This document shows positions 10,623 to 22,400 of a stretch of DNA of 64,000 nucleotides, in pieces. Every line of letters starts with the position of its first letter. The first letter of the stretch is position 1. The notes beneath the pieces were generated by a model. That model saw nothing but the letters and a program-made list of their open reading frames with translations. It had not been told where the DNA came from and made no database searches. Made by a program: the position numbers and the translations under genes. Source of the stretch: Halichoerus grypus (Eukaryota; Chordata; Mammalia; Carnivora; Phocidae); NCBI RefSeq assembly GCF_964656455.1, contig NC_135722.1, positions 91,073,313-91,137,312 on the forward strand, in the 5' to 3' direction.

Positions 10623-10954
10623 GCCCCGCGATCCGCCTCCCTCCGCCAGGACCCGGACAGGTGCCGTCGCGGGGGGCGACCTTAGCCCGGCTGACCCACT
10701 GCCGTGGGTGGGGGTTGGACGGGGGTGGAGAAGGAGGGGCCCCGCGACTCCGGCTTCTCGGCCAGCAGGTCGGGGGGTGCCGAAGCCCCGCGCCCCCAGC
10801 CTGTCCCATCCTGGAATCGGAACGGAAGAGCCCCGAGGCCGTCGCCCTCCTGCCCAGCCCTTCACGGGAGCGCAGCGCCCGGGTCGGGAGCTGTGGGATG
10901 ATGGGCACTTCAAGCATCATCAGATCAGAGCCTCGGCCCCCCAGCCAGGCCTGG

Positions 10955-10971
10955 CGTGCGTGTGCGTGCGA

Positions 10972-11005
<34 letters not shown>

Positions 11006-11006
11006 A
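10955..11006. repeat. GT tract followed by GA tract
   Basis: TGCGTGTGCGTGCGAG then pure GT then nine or more GA units, 300 bases inside intron 1 from the exon 1 donor. Confidence 0.9.
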
Positions 11007-13239
11007 AAGGGAGGCGCGGCGCGGTCTGGGGGCTGGGGGAACCGGGAACGCTGCCCGATGGTGTGGGGCAGTGGGTCTGTACCTCCTCCCTGGACCGTTA
11101 TCTGGTCCGGCTACTCTTCAACGCCCCAGAGTCATCTATGCGCCTAAGAGCCTGAGCCCGCACCCGCCCGTGCCCCTCCCTGGGGTGCCGAGCCCGTCCC
11201 CAGGACCATGCATTCCTGCAGTGTCAGAACCTCTCTCAGCTGCCGCAGACGCTGCGGGAACGATTGTTTTACTACGGACCAGGTCGGAGAAAGGACGAGG
11301 GTGGTGGTGGCTGTGGGGGCGCTGCCCTCCGGTGGGCCCAGGGCCTCTGGGGCTCTGGGGCGCGAGGCTTGACAGAGCCCCAGGACGGGCGTGTTATTCC
11401 AGCCCTCTCTTCTTTTTTGCCTATCCCTTCCTTTCTCGCCGCTCGACACCCCCGGAGCTCCCTGCCACTCCCGTGTCCCGCTCTTGTTTGGCCAAAGGGC
11501 CGTGGAGTATGTGTGCGGCCTGCGCGGGGTGAGCCCAGCTTTCTTGGAGCGCCAGCCATTGTGCTTCTTGGAAAAGCCTTTCTTTACCCCAACAGACCCG
11601 GGCGGGGGGGTGGGGGTGGAGAGGGGGATGTGAAATGAGGGTGAACGGAGCAGCAGGAGGAGGGGAAAGAGGGGGAAGCAGAACCGCAAAGGGATTGCTG
11701 ACTTATATGCAACGAAATACTCTTTCTGCGGAAATGGGAAGCTGGCACAGTCCTGTGTCCTGGCTGGTTTTGCTGAGCAGCAGTGGGACAACTGCGGTGG
11801 ATCAGTGCAGGGCAGATTTTAGGGATGAGGCGGGTGAGGGGCTAGAAATCAACTGATCTATGGGACAGGTAATAGGAAGAAGGGGGAGATGGAATGGGGC
11901 CTCTGTGGAGGTGCAGAGGCCCAGCAGGGGGAGGCATGGTGAATTCTCCTCTGCTCCCGCTTCACTCTGCTCAGCTCAGCAAAGCAGGGAGAGAAAATTT
12001 GTTACTGCAGCCCCAAGCTGCATCATTACGCTGCAAGGGAGAGGCTTCTGTGTCTCCTACCGGGTCTCTGTTAAGCTCAGAGCCGTCTTTTCTTTTCCAA
12101 ATTATACCATCTATCGGGAGCCAAAGTAAATGGAATAGATTATAGGACATAAACTATAGCCCTGCACTGTGTTCTAGGATACAGAGAAAAAGGCAAGGTG
12201 ACCCTTCTGCGGTTCCCTTTCCCTGCCATTCTTCCTGCCTGCCTTTTTTTAAAAGTTGGTTTGGGAAGCGTAGAGACAGAGGATAAGCTCCGAATTGTAT
12301 TAACCCTAGCTTTTCAGGGAGGAGGACTCTGAGATGAGTTGGGAGTGAAGACAGGGCCGAGCCTGTCAGGATGCAAGAGTAGGACATTTCAGTGGGGGTG
12401 CAAAGGCACCTCACCAACGGAGAAGAGCCAAAGAAAGTGAGCTAAATGAAGGACAGAAGGCGCACCGGTTCCAGAAGGGTGGCCAGCGCCAACCCAGAGG
12501 CCCTTCCTTGAGCCAGGCTCTCATGGCCTCTGCCACAGCCTGGGGTCTTTCTACAAATACCTGGCTCAGCTTGGGTGTTGAGTAACTTTCAGTTTCCAGT
12601 GCAGGCTTTTAGTTTTTGTTTCATCTCCAGGTGGTCATTCATCCAGAGCTGCTTGGCTCCTGGGTTGTGAGTCAATGAAAAGAAATCAGGCTACATTGTG
12701 GATTGTTGAGATGACCATGTTTCTGAACTCTGGAGCTGCGATATCCCGTTCTTCTTTTATAATCATCTAGGTGAATCCATTTTCTCCAGAGGCTGCCTGG
12801 GCTGAGGATAGGTGCTTTCAGCATAATCCTCCTGTTGCCAACACCCAAATCTCAATCTTTGTCTTAGATTCTGGTTAGATTGCTCTCTTGTTGCTGGTTA
12901 ATAGTATAGACTGTGCCATTTCAAACTAGCACCCCACTGGTATTGCTTACTCTTTCCGGCTCCCCCTTCTGTTTTAGAGAAGAGTACAGATTTAAAGGAA
13001 GTGTAAATATCTGGAACATCAGCTGGTTAGCTTTCATGTCTCTCTGAAATGGGGCCAGTGTTCCAAGAAACTTTGACCAAATAAAATCGAAAAAAAGGTG
13101 ATAAAGTTTATTCAGCAATAGTTCTCCCATTTGATCAACATTTGGAGCATTGCACATAGACTGTCATGGCAGGGGGAGTTTTTTTTTTTTTTACTTGAAA
13201 CACCCTCCCCCTACATTTCCATGAAACTGAGTTATCCTC

Positions 13240-13730
13240 ATTTTCCTAAATTCATTGACATTTATTGGCCACTACATATGCCATACATTGTGGTTAGCAC
13301 CTCCAAAGATTATCTTCATTATTCTACAAAATAACCTTCAACTTAAATACTATTTTATTTTTTTTAAAGATTTATTTATTTATTTGAGAGAGAGAGAGAG
13401 AGCATGAGCAGGGGAAGGAGCAGAGGGAGAGGAAGAGAGAGAATCTTAAGCAGACTTGCCATTGAGCATGGAACCCGATGTGGGACTCCATCTCATGACC
13501 CTGAGATCATGACCGGAGCCCAAACCAAGAGTGGGATGCTTAACTGACTGAGCCACCCAGGCGCCCCTAAATACTATTTTAAACTTCATTTTATGGATGA
13601 GGAAACTGAGGCACAAATTTATCAGAGGCTGATAATTTGCCCAAGTCTCACACCTAAGAAGTGATAGGATCAGGAGGGGAACCTGGAGTCCAGGCTCTTA
13701 ACCATCACAGAGTCCTGCTCTAGCCCACAC
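13240..13730 (+). mobile_element. MIR split by a SINE
   Basis: Left part ATTTATTGGCCACTACATAT to 13357, right part from 13568 with GATGAGGAAACTGAGGCACA (13597-13616) and TTGCCCAAGTCTCACACC. The SINE at 13358-13567 is inserted in the middle. Confidence 0.82.
13358..13567 (-). mobile_element. CAN SINE
   Basis: Target-site duplication TAAATACTATTTTA at 13344-13357 and 13568-13581; ends CACCCAGGCGCCCC. Confidence 0.95.
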
Positions 13731-13959
13731 AAATCCCTCACCTGTAAAGCCTTTTCTTGCTCCCTGTTATACTCTGTGATCTTTTCTCAACTTACTTTGG
13801 CACTCAGGGATTCTCAATCTTTTTTGTGCTATTGGCCCTTTTGGCAATGTAGAGAAACCTATGGGATTCTCCTCCAAACATGTTTTTAAGTGCATAAAAT
13901 ATAGTTATACTCAAAGAGCCCTTTTAGGGGTCTATAGACCCTAGATGAAGAATCCTCAG

Positions 13960-14019
13960 GAGGAGGCAGAGTCCCTGTTTCACTTACTAGCCACCTCCTG
14001 GGGTCTTAACTGTAGTCAA
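13960..14019. repeat. 60-bp segment, copy 1 of a dispersed duplication
   Basis: Matches 17667-17726 with a single mismatch (T against G at 13979/17686). No similarity beyond either edge. Confidence 0.9.
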
Positions 14020-14046
14020 TAATTGGCAATTAGTTGTGTATTGTTT

Positions 14047-14310
14047 TATAGCTGCATTGTCCAATATGGTAGCCATAGGCCACCTGTGGCTAGTCTAAAT
14101 GGAAATGTATGGTGAATACACACTGGATTTCAAAGACTTAGTATGAAAAAAGAATGTAAATTGTTTCATTAATATTTTAAAATATAGATTACATTTTGAA
14201 AGGCAACCTTTTAGATATATTGGATTAAATGAAATACATTATTAAAATATATTATTAAAATTAAGATCGTTAATAAGTTATTAAAATTAACTTGCAAAGC
14301 TATTAGCTCT
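14047..14310 (-). mobile_element. hAT-Charlie-type DNA transposon fragment
   Basis: CATTGTCCAATATGGTAGCC, CACCTGTGGCTAGTCTAAAT and TTTCAAAGACTTAGTATG follow the end of a MER1-group Charlie element, then AT-rich body. No transposase frame. Confidence 0.7.
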
Positions 14311-15570
14311 ACACCAACACCTTCATATTTTAACAGATGAGAAAAACAGGACTCATGATGCTTGTCACTTAGCCACACATTGGCAGGTCTGTTTGGCTCT
14401 TGAGCATATGTTCTTGCCAAGATATCATACTGCTTTTATATCTCTTTATCTTGATATCTTATCATGTTGCCTTTGCGAGCCATAAATACTTAGAATATGT
14501 TTTCATGGGATGTGATGGTAATTGGCTTAATTCCAGTATAATCCCAGTAAGAGCTGGCTAGGTCCTCGCCTGGCATGACCTTTGCCTCACTTATTTAGAG
14601 TTTAAGTTTTATAGACAGAGAGGGAGAACGGCACTGCAGGGCAAAACCCCTGGTTTTTGTTGTCTGTCTGGTTCTCCTCAGGTGGTGGTTCCAATTTCAG
14701 CATCTAACTGGACCAGTAATCACACAGACAGGAGAGAAAAGTTTGGTTGCCTTTGCATTTTACAGGGAAGAAAGTGGGGTATGTAGGGAAGGGTATGATA
14801 GACAATAATGCTGGGCTGCTGAAATGGAAAAATGAGAAAATGTATGTGGGGGACAGATGATCATTTTTCAATGAGCGCACATTGATTGATTGCCTAGCTG
14901 CACGCCAGGGGGTGCTAGGAACCATGCGTGATGTCCAGAGGATGTCTGTGCCCCCTGAGGAATTTACATTAAAACTGGGGAAGGGCTTGGATATCCACAT
15001 GGTTGGATAAATCACAGTTGAAGGCAGTGTATGAGGAGGACCGAGAGCCATGGAAAAGAAAGCAGGCCCGAGTATGCAGCCTTTCAGCGGGGGGTGCCCG
15101 AGATGGTTATGGAGGCTGGCCTTGCAGCGCATGGGTATTTGGGTCTCTCTCTGTCAGGATAACCAATCATTTGATCCATTCCTTTAGCCCCAGACAGAAG
15201 CTCTGTATCTTAGAAAAGCTCAGGTGCTTGTTTGAAAGTCTCTATTGGTCTATGATGTATTTATTGATAGTAATACCCAGGTCCATGAATCCCTCTCCAA
15301 AACCCTTGGGGCCAGGCATTTTAGAAAGCAGTAATAGAGTGCATATTCTGCATATCACCTCCTGGGGATTGGGGCAGCAATCACCATAATTAAAAACATT
15401 AATATTTCCGCAGCAAAACACACTAAATGGGATAAATTAAAACCATAAGCAACTTTATATTCATGTAGATCAGCTTTAGTTGCCAAGTGAGGTCAGGTCA
15501 GGTTTTGCCACCAAATAAGTTATGAAAGACTTCTGGTTTTCAGAGCATGTGGTTAAGGATGTGGACCTAT

Positions 15571-15612
15571 GGTAATAATAATAATAATGATAATGATAAT
15601 AATAATAATATT
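15571..15612. repeat. TAA/TGA trinucleotide microsatellite
   Basis: Run of TAA units interrupted by two TGA units. Confidence 0.9.
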
Positions 15613-15619
15613 AAACGGA

Positions 15620-15850
15620 GAACGTATGGAACAACAATGATGTTTATTATCTTCCAGACACTGTTCTAAGCACTTACCTGGGTTTACTCCCTTAACCCTT
15701 AAGACGATCCCTTGCAGATTATTATTTCTGTCTTGAGAAAAAAATAAAAGGAAGCACAGAGAGTTAAGTAAGTTGTCAGGTTGCAACTGGTAAGGGTCAG
15801 AACAGGATGCAAACCTAGGCAGTCTGGTCCAGGGGCTGCATCTTAAACCA
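15620..15850 (+). mobile_element. MIR
   Basis: CACTGTTCTAAGCACTTACC, AAGCACAGAGAGTTAAGTAA and GATGCAAACCTAGGCAGTCT are in MIR order. Confidence 0.75.
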
Positions 15851-16105
15851 CTGTGCTTTGTCTTTTGGAGCAGGGAACTGGAAGCAGGCATGTCTCCAAA
15901 GTTTACTCCTCTTAGGTTATTCACACTGACGACAATGTTTGAACACTTCACGTGTATAACAGTGAGCAGCAGTGATGGATACCTGGAAAGTGGAATCTTC
16001 GTTTTCAGAGGGATCCAGAGTCAGGGACTACCTGGTTATGGCTCCTCAGCAGGGCTGGCACAAAAGCCCAGTCCCAGCTCACGTTACCTTGTTTATTTCT
16101 CCTAG

Positions 16106-16461
16106 ATAAACGAGTCCTGAGAGTTGCCCTTGTCCTATCGCTGGGCAAGAATGGAGGCCCCCCTGGTGAGTCTGGATGAAGAGTTCGAGGACCTTCGGCC
16201 CTGCTGCTCAGAGGACCGGGAGGAGAAACCACAGTGTTTCTATGGCTCATCTCCCCACCATCTAGAGGACCCCTCCCTCTCTGAGCTGGAGAATTTTTCT
16301 TCCGAAATAATCAGCTTCAAGTCCATGGAGGACCTCGTGAACGAATTTGACGAGAAGCTCAATGTCTGCTTTCGGAACTACAACGCCAAGACGGAGACAC
16401 TCGCTCCCGTGAAGAATCAGTTCCAGATCCAGGAGGAGGAGGAGACCCTGCAGGACGAGGA
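16106..16461 (+). CDS. FEZ1: FEZ1 exon 2: 45 nt of 5' UTR, ATG and codons 1-103 plus 2 nt
   Basis: The acceptor TATTTCTCCTAG ends at 16105. The ATG is at 16151-16153 in a strong context (AAGAATGG). An in-frame ATG at 16124 is upstream, but the FEZ1 family begins at MEAPLV and 16124 has a poorer context. The coding part runs 16151-16461; the donor GA/GTAAGA follows at 16462. It encodes the N-terminal third, including the Ser-rich [16 protein letters not shown] stretch and the LNVCFRNYN segment, and ends in an acidic run. The last codon (Glu104) is completed by the first base of exon 3. Confidence 0.96.
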
Positions 16462-19400
16462 GTAAGAAGTCTTAATTGCCCTCTGTTGCTTCAGACGCGA
16501 GCCCCGTAGTCTGGGGCTCCTTGACATAGAACTGGTTTCTGTCCGTGGGCTCGTGGCATATCACTTAGACTTTTCTGTGGTGGGGCAGGGCCCCGGTAAT
16601 TGCTGACATTATACTGTTGTGTCCCTGTACAGTGACCTGAAGAGCTTTCTTAAAATGGAAACCTTAACGGAATGAAAGATTTTTAGAAAATAGGTTTTCT
16701 TTTATACGAAATGGAATTTTAGGAGCATGATCCATTTTAGGGTCTGCTATCTTCAGTTTTCTTTTTTTTTTCCTTTCCAAAGATTTATTTTGCACAAGCC
16801 TTCTATGGCTTTCTTTTTCCTCATTAAAGCACACATTTTACTTTGCTTGCATGTGGAGCTGTTTCCCTTATTATTTCTAGTAGCTTTAATTACATACATT
16901 AATTAGAATTCTTAACCCTTAGAATGCTTGCTTTCTGGGGAAAACGAAGAGGTAAACAATGGTGAACTGTTTGTTATAACAGCATTCTTCAGACTGGCTA
17001 ATTTAGGGATACATTTAATAATTTCTAGAAGCACATGTTACAGGACTTTTTCCTTCGGTGCCCACTGTTCTTGGTCACACCGCTTCGAAGAATGAAGAGG
17101 TAGATGGGGCAGACTGGTGGGCAGCAAAGCAAGGTTTATTGAGTGATAGTACAAAGCTCCCGAAGAAGGAGGGGACCCGAGAGGGTTGCCCCTCCTTTTT
17201 TAAAGATTTTATTTATTTGAGAGAGGGAGCATGAGAGAGAGCACAAGCAGTGGGGAGGGGCAGAGGGAGAGGGAGAAGCAGATCCCCCACTGAGCAGGGA
17301 GCCTGATGCAGGGCTCCATCCCAGGACCCCCGAAATCATGACCTGAGCCGAAGGCAGACACTTAACCAACTGAGCCACCCAGGTACCCCTTCAGCTTTCT
17401 TTCTATCAGTAGTAATCCACCCAGATACTAGAAATAAGGACCAGGAAAAAATTATTTAACTGTGACAGAGGAATCTGTCACTGGAACAATTTGCTTCAAG
17501 AAACAGCAGAATTATGAAAATCACCCGTTTACAAACCCTCCTCAGGACTGGAAAGTCGTCTACAAATGTTAAGATATGTCCAAACAAGAAAGCATACAAA
17601 CTGAACTGAGAGCCCAGGGAATTACCTTGGGCACAATAAAGGTGATAATTAGGTGACCTGGCTTTTGAGGAGGCAGAGTCCCTGTGTCACTTACTAGCCA
17701 CCTCCTGGGGTCTTAACTGTAGTCAAGAAAAGGGCTTTGAGAAAAGTGCTGTTTGAGGAATGACTAGAAAAACAAGAAGGGGTTAATTTGGTACATAAAT
17801 TAAAGAAGGGTGTTTTGGGCACTTAATAAAAACAGGCCTGAATTCCCTATAGAGAGAAAATATGCATCAATTTTTTTTTAAGATTTTTAATTTATTTGAC
17901 GGAGAGAGACACAGCGAGAGAGGGAACACAAGCAGGGGGAGTGGGAGAGGGAGAAGCAGGCTTCCCGCGGAGCAGGGAGCCCGATGCGGGGCTCGATGCG
18001 GGGCTCGATGCGGGGCTCGATGCGGGGCTCGATGCGGGGCTCGATCCCAGGACCCTGGGATCATGGCCTGAGCCGAAGGCAGACGCTTAACGGCTGAGCC
18101 ACTCAGGCGCCCCTGCCTCAGTTGTTCTTAAGGAATCACACAAGAAACGTCAAGTAGTTGTAATGCAACCCTGGAGCAATTGGGCTTTTGGTTTCTCTTT
18201 TTATGAACTTGAGCCGGGGGAGGGGGGAGTGTTGCCCATAAATAAGTGGGGTAAAAGGGCGTGTCCAAGACAAGGGAGCCTGACCTGTGTGGGAGGCAGT
18301 TGCTGACTTGATGACCCTGTGAGTGTACCCGGGCTCTGTGTCTGTCTGTCTCATTCACTATTATATCCCCATGTCTAATATAGGGCTTGGTTGTGTGTTA
18401 AGTAATCCAGGAATATTTTTTGAATGAAATACTGAATGTCGAATGAATTGGGTGAGCCATTATGGCTGGCCTTGTAGGTGAAGGTAATGCATTTCCAGAT
18501 CCACACCATTTCCTTCTCTCCTTTTTAATTAATGTTGGCCTGAAGTCATGATCAGAGAGAACATTTTACTCTGGTGACCAGTACTGTAACTGTGAGCCAT
18601 GTGTTTTAATTCAATTTTAAGTTTGAAACTGATTCTTAAATTCTGAGCCTGTTATAATTTGTTCAACTTCTGTAAGTCTAAAAAGAATGGCTCTGGGGCT
18701 TTATTATACAGAGTATTTTTTTCATTCCTGGTGCAATGAACTAGAAACACAAAGACTGTGAATTATAATTTTCATACTCTTGCTAACTCACTGTGTGACC
18801 TTGTGCTAGTCACTTAACTCTAGTCGACTGTGTGGGTCCTCATCTTGGAAACCTCCAGAGTTCAATCTTGATGAAGCGGGGCTAAGGACTTGGAAAGAAC
18901 CTAGTTCCTTACCTCACCCAGGCTGTGCTCTGAAAATGACATTTTATTTATTTTTTTAAATATTATTCTTCTTTTGATTTTTTTTTAAGATTTTATTTAT
19001 TTGATAGAGAGAGACAGCAAGAGAGGGAACACAAGCAGGAGGAGTGGGAGAGGGAGAAGCAGGCTTCCTGCGGAGCAGGGAGCCCGATGCGGGGCTGGAT
19101 CCCAGGACCCTGGGATCATGACCTGAGCCGAAGGCAGACGCTTAACGACTGAGCCACCCAGGCGCCCCTGAAAATGACATTTTAAGATGCGTCCCATTCC
19201 TTTTGCTTCCAACAAATCATTTCTTCCCTATCTAACCACCCTCCCCCGCCCGCCGCTGCTCCCCACTGCCTCATTAAAGATGAAGGCCCAGTGAGCAGGT
19301 TCTTACTCTCTTCTAGCACATTAGCAGAGGCCACTCAATGTTAATTACCATCACATGGGGTTATTGGTCCGCTCACCCTGATTTTTCTGACTTGCCTGCC

Positions 19401-22400
19401 TCATTGACTGCCTCAGCTAAAAGATCAAAGGTTGAATATTTCCTTAGAGATAAGGTACAGTTTGGGGATAGCATAGAGGGAGGAAGCCGGGAACAGAGAA
19501 ATTAACACTGCGCTTTCTAGGCGGTCAATGTATCTAAACCTTTCCAACTTAAAATAAAAATCAGAGTTAAATTGCACATTTTGCCTATAGATACCTATCC
19601 AGACACAGTAAAATTATAAACTATAAAATTATGATGGAGTAAGGAAAAAGATAATTTAATATCTAATCTGGTTATGATTCTCCTGAGCATAGCTTGTGAT
19701 AAACTTGCCTAGGTTTGATATTGGGATGGGTATTTCATCCACAAATGGACTGAAAGTGTTTTGGCTGGGTTAGAGCTAAATAATAGAAATATAAAACAAA
19801 AGCTGTGGGGGCACCTGGGTGGCTCAGTTGGTTAAGTGTCTGCCTTCAGCTCAGGTCATGATCCCGGGGTCCTGGGATCGAGCCCCGCATCAGGCTCCCT
19901 GCTCGGCGGGAAGCCTGCTTCTCCCTCTGCCTCTGTCATTCCCCTGCTTGTGTTCTCTCTTGCTCTCTCTCTCTCTGACAAATAAATAAACAAAATCTTT
20001 AAAAAAAACCAACAAACAACAAAAACTGTGAAATTCTTAGTCAAACTGACCTCCTTAAAGATAGCACAAGTCATAAAGCGAGTGCAGTAATTCCCTTTAA
20101 AGTTTGGATTTCTTTCCTTCTCATGTGGAACTATTTGGCCAATAGGGAATTGAGATGTCAACTCTGATTTGTCAGGGCGTGGAAGTTTTAGATACTACAA
20201 GAGAGTCAAATTTGAATAGCTATTTCCTGGTTGTAAGTTTAGAAACTTCCAGAATCTGTTCTTTGCACATGTGTGATCATCCTTTCCTTTGTCATAAGAG
20301 ATTGAATATGGAGGCCAGAGACCCTTTAGGGACCTCAGCCCACCGCCTGCCTCACTGGGGTTGTGATAGGCCCTGGATGCAGAGGGGCCAAACATGTGAG
20401 AACAATCACAGTTTCCTGTTCTTTAGATAGAATTATTGGGTTAAAGGTGTTAAAAATAAAGTCTACACGGGGTTGCGCCTGTCTGGCTCGGTCGGAAGAG
20501 CATGAAACTATTGATCTTGGGGTTGTGAGTTCTAGCCCCACGCTGGGTGTAGAGATGACTTAAATAAGTAAAAACTTAAAATCAAATAAAATCCACACGG
20601 TAAATAAATACCCCGTAGTCAGCCATACTTGAAGGTGAAGACAAGTAAATACCAAATACTCAGGATAGGGAAAGCCGATGGATAAGTGATTTTTAAGAAA
20701 GTTATTTCTCTTCTCAGAGGTGGTTTCCCCAGAGGGCAGAGGTAGTATTGATTCCAGTTAAGTCCTTGAAAGAATCTAAAAAGTTGTTCAAAGCCATTAT
20801 GTGCTAATAATAATTCCTAAGTCTTAACTGCGAAACAAGTATTAACAAACTCACGTGAACACACAGCCAAGTGTGGCTATCGGCTTGACTGGACACAAAA
20901 CACTGGCTGAGGGCAGGAGCCAGCCTTGAGGGTATTAAGGGAAATGTTATCAAATTGGAATTCTAGTAAGCCCTCTAGGCTAGCTCCCTGCCATATTGTC
21001 AAGAATAGGTACAAAGAGGGGTGCGTGCGTGTGTGTGTGTGTGCGTGTGCGTGTGTGCGTGTGTGTATGTGTGCGTGTGCGTGTGTGTGCGTGTGTGTGT
21101 TGGGGGCTGGGCAGGACTCACGGAGCCTTGATGGCCATGTTGCCAGTAGACCCAGATCTTTGTATTCGGGTCCTGTCACAACCCATCCTGCTCAGTCCGT
21201 TCACTCTGCCAGTGTCCGTTTCCGAATCCCCAGCCCTGTATGGTGAAAGAGAGTTTAGTCCGTTCCATAGGCACCTAACTAAGCCCAGGCCCTAAACCAC
21301 GCACATGAAGAGCCTCTTCTGTCATTACAGGGACTGAGAGAGCAAATTGAATCGCGGGTGCCATGGCAGCATAATGACAGGAATTGAGGCAACCTGTTTA
21401 ATCTTGGCTCTTTGATAACAGATCTAGGAGGTAACATTCAGAGTCTCCCTTCCCCAAGATAAGAGTAAGTAGCGGGGTGCTTCTCAGGGAAGTAGAATTT
21501 CACGGTCCCCCTCAGGGTGCCTATGAAAGGGAGTATATTCATTCCCAAGGCCCCTGCTGTGGGAGAACAGATAGCCTCTCTCGGGAAGAAAGCCCTTCCC
21601 ATTCTCTTCCTCACAAAAGCTTTGTGTTTTTCCCTCCCACCACTGGCTCTTCGCTCCCATGGCTGGCTGCCTGCCGTGAGTGTTCTGCCTTTGGCTTCCA
21701 TTTAACCGTCGCTGGGGCAGGAGAGCTAGACCGGAAGCCCTCATGGCCCCCGCTGCCCTCACCGTTCCTCCTTCTGTAGACCGATGAAAGCATCCTGTCC
21801 AAGGATAATGTAGTTAGAGATCTTTCACGCAGAGCCGGTTTCTGACCTGCTGTTCTAGCTTGTGATTGGGAACTTGGTATATTATTCTCATGCCCGTGCC
21901 AGTGCCCATCACAAAATTATAAAGAATCGGAATAGTTATGTGGTTAGGAATATAGGCTCTGTAGCCATATTGCCCAGTTTCAAATCCCACCTCTGCAATC
22001 ACTGGCTGTGTGAACTTGGACAAGTTAACGGACTTCTCTGTTTCAGTTTTTTTCTCCTTAGGATCTGCCTTATAGAGTTGTGAGGCATGAATGAATTGAT
22101 CCACAGAAAGGTTTAGAAGAGTATCTGGCTTATAGTCAATGCCCGTGAAGTGTTGGCTGCTAGTGTTGTTATTGTTACGTGGGCACTGAATGGATGTGGG
22201 AGTGTGGGAAGGTATGTGAGCAATTACAGGGAGACAGAGTCACTCCATCTTAAAGGTTCTTTATGAACCTCAAAGGGGAACGAGTACTTCAGAAAAGAAG
22301 AAGAAAATTCGGACAAAACAGGGAAGAATGGGGATCGTTTGAAATCCTGAGGAGACAAGTGTGTACGGAATCATCCCTAAAAATCTAGAATTAGAAGATG

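Larger units (their letters stand above)
10370..10660 (+). promoter_or_regulatory. FEZ1: FEZ1 CpG-island core promoter
   Basis: The base composition changes abruptly near 10375 from AT-rich DNA to a very CpG-rich stretch with GC boxes (GGGGCGG-like runs at 10452-10475), which is the usual form of a TATA-less neuronal housekeeping-type promoter. A CRE-like site TGACGTCC sits at 10376-10383, and a CTAATGA homeodomain-like site just before it at 10364-10370. The island lies 5.5 kb upstream of the ATG exon on the same strand with no other gene nearby, so it most likely drives FEZ1. The transcription start cannot be read from the sequence. The CpG-rich zone continues to about 10900 into intron 1. 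Confidence 0.75.
10480..10660 (+). other. FEZ1: Inferred FEZ1 exon 1 (non-coding, 5' UTR)
   Basis: Human FEZ1 has its ATG in exon 2 behind a non-coding exon 1. The best candidate here is the GC-rich block ending at a CCGGACAG/GTGCCG donor (10660/10661). The 5' boundary is a guess. The segment contains a GCC repeat (10535-10570) and a five-codon upstream ORF (10605-10622). Other possible donors lie at GCAG/GTCGGG (about 10768), a GGG/GTGAGC (about 11528) and ACAG/GTAATA (about 11868), so the exon end is not certain. Confidence 0.45.
10661..16105 (+). other. FEZ1 intron 1
   Basis: 5.4 kb. The first 250 bases are still CpG-rich, then follow a GT/GA dinucleotide tract (10955-11006), GC-rich unique DNA to about 12.2 kb, unique DNA to 13.2 kb, a MIR split by a SINE (13240-13730), old DNA-transposon pieces (13.80-14.32 kb), unique DNA, a TAA/TGA microsatellite (15571-15612) and a MIR (15620-15850). 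Large open frames at 10.3-11.6 kb are GC-composition artefacts. Confidence 0.8.

Noticed and set aside
10264..11638. Long open frames on both strands in the CpG island (up to 385 codons)
   Set aside because: Caused by high GC and few stop codons; low-complexity Ala/Arg/Pro/Gly translations, overlapping on both strands, no family resemblance.
16124..16150. Upstream in-frame ATG for FEZ1
   Set aside because: Would add nine residues not found in the family; the ATG at 16151 has the better context and the conserved MEAPL start.
17867..18064. Recurrent small proteins with an [22 protein letters not shown] motif (also at 19.0, 23.7, 30.1, 34.4, 36.5 and 50.7 kb)
   Set aside because: They are translations of SINE copies in the same frame, not a gene family.
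20469..20590. tRNA gene
   Set aside because: tRNA-like head only, followed by an A-rich tail and flanked by repeated target sequence: a SINE. The same holds at 33219 and 44531 and for all CAN SINEs.
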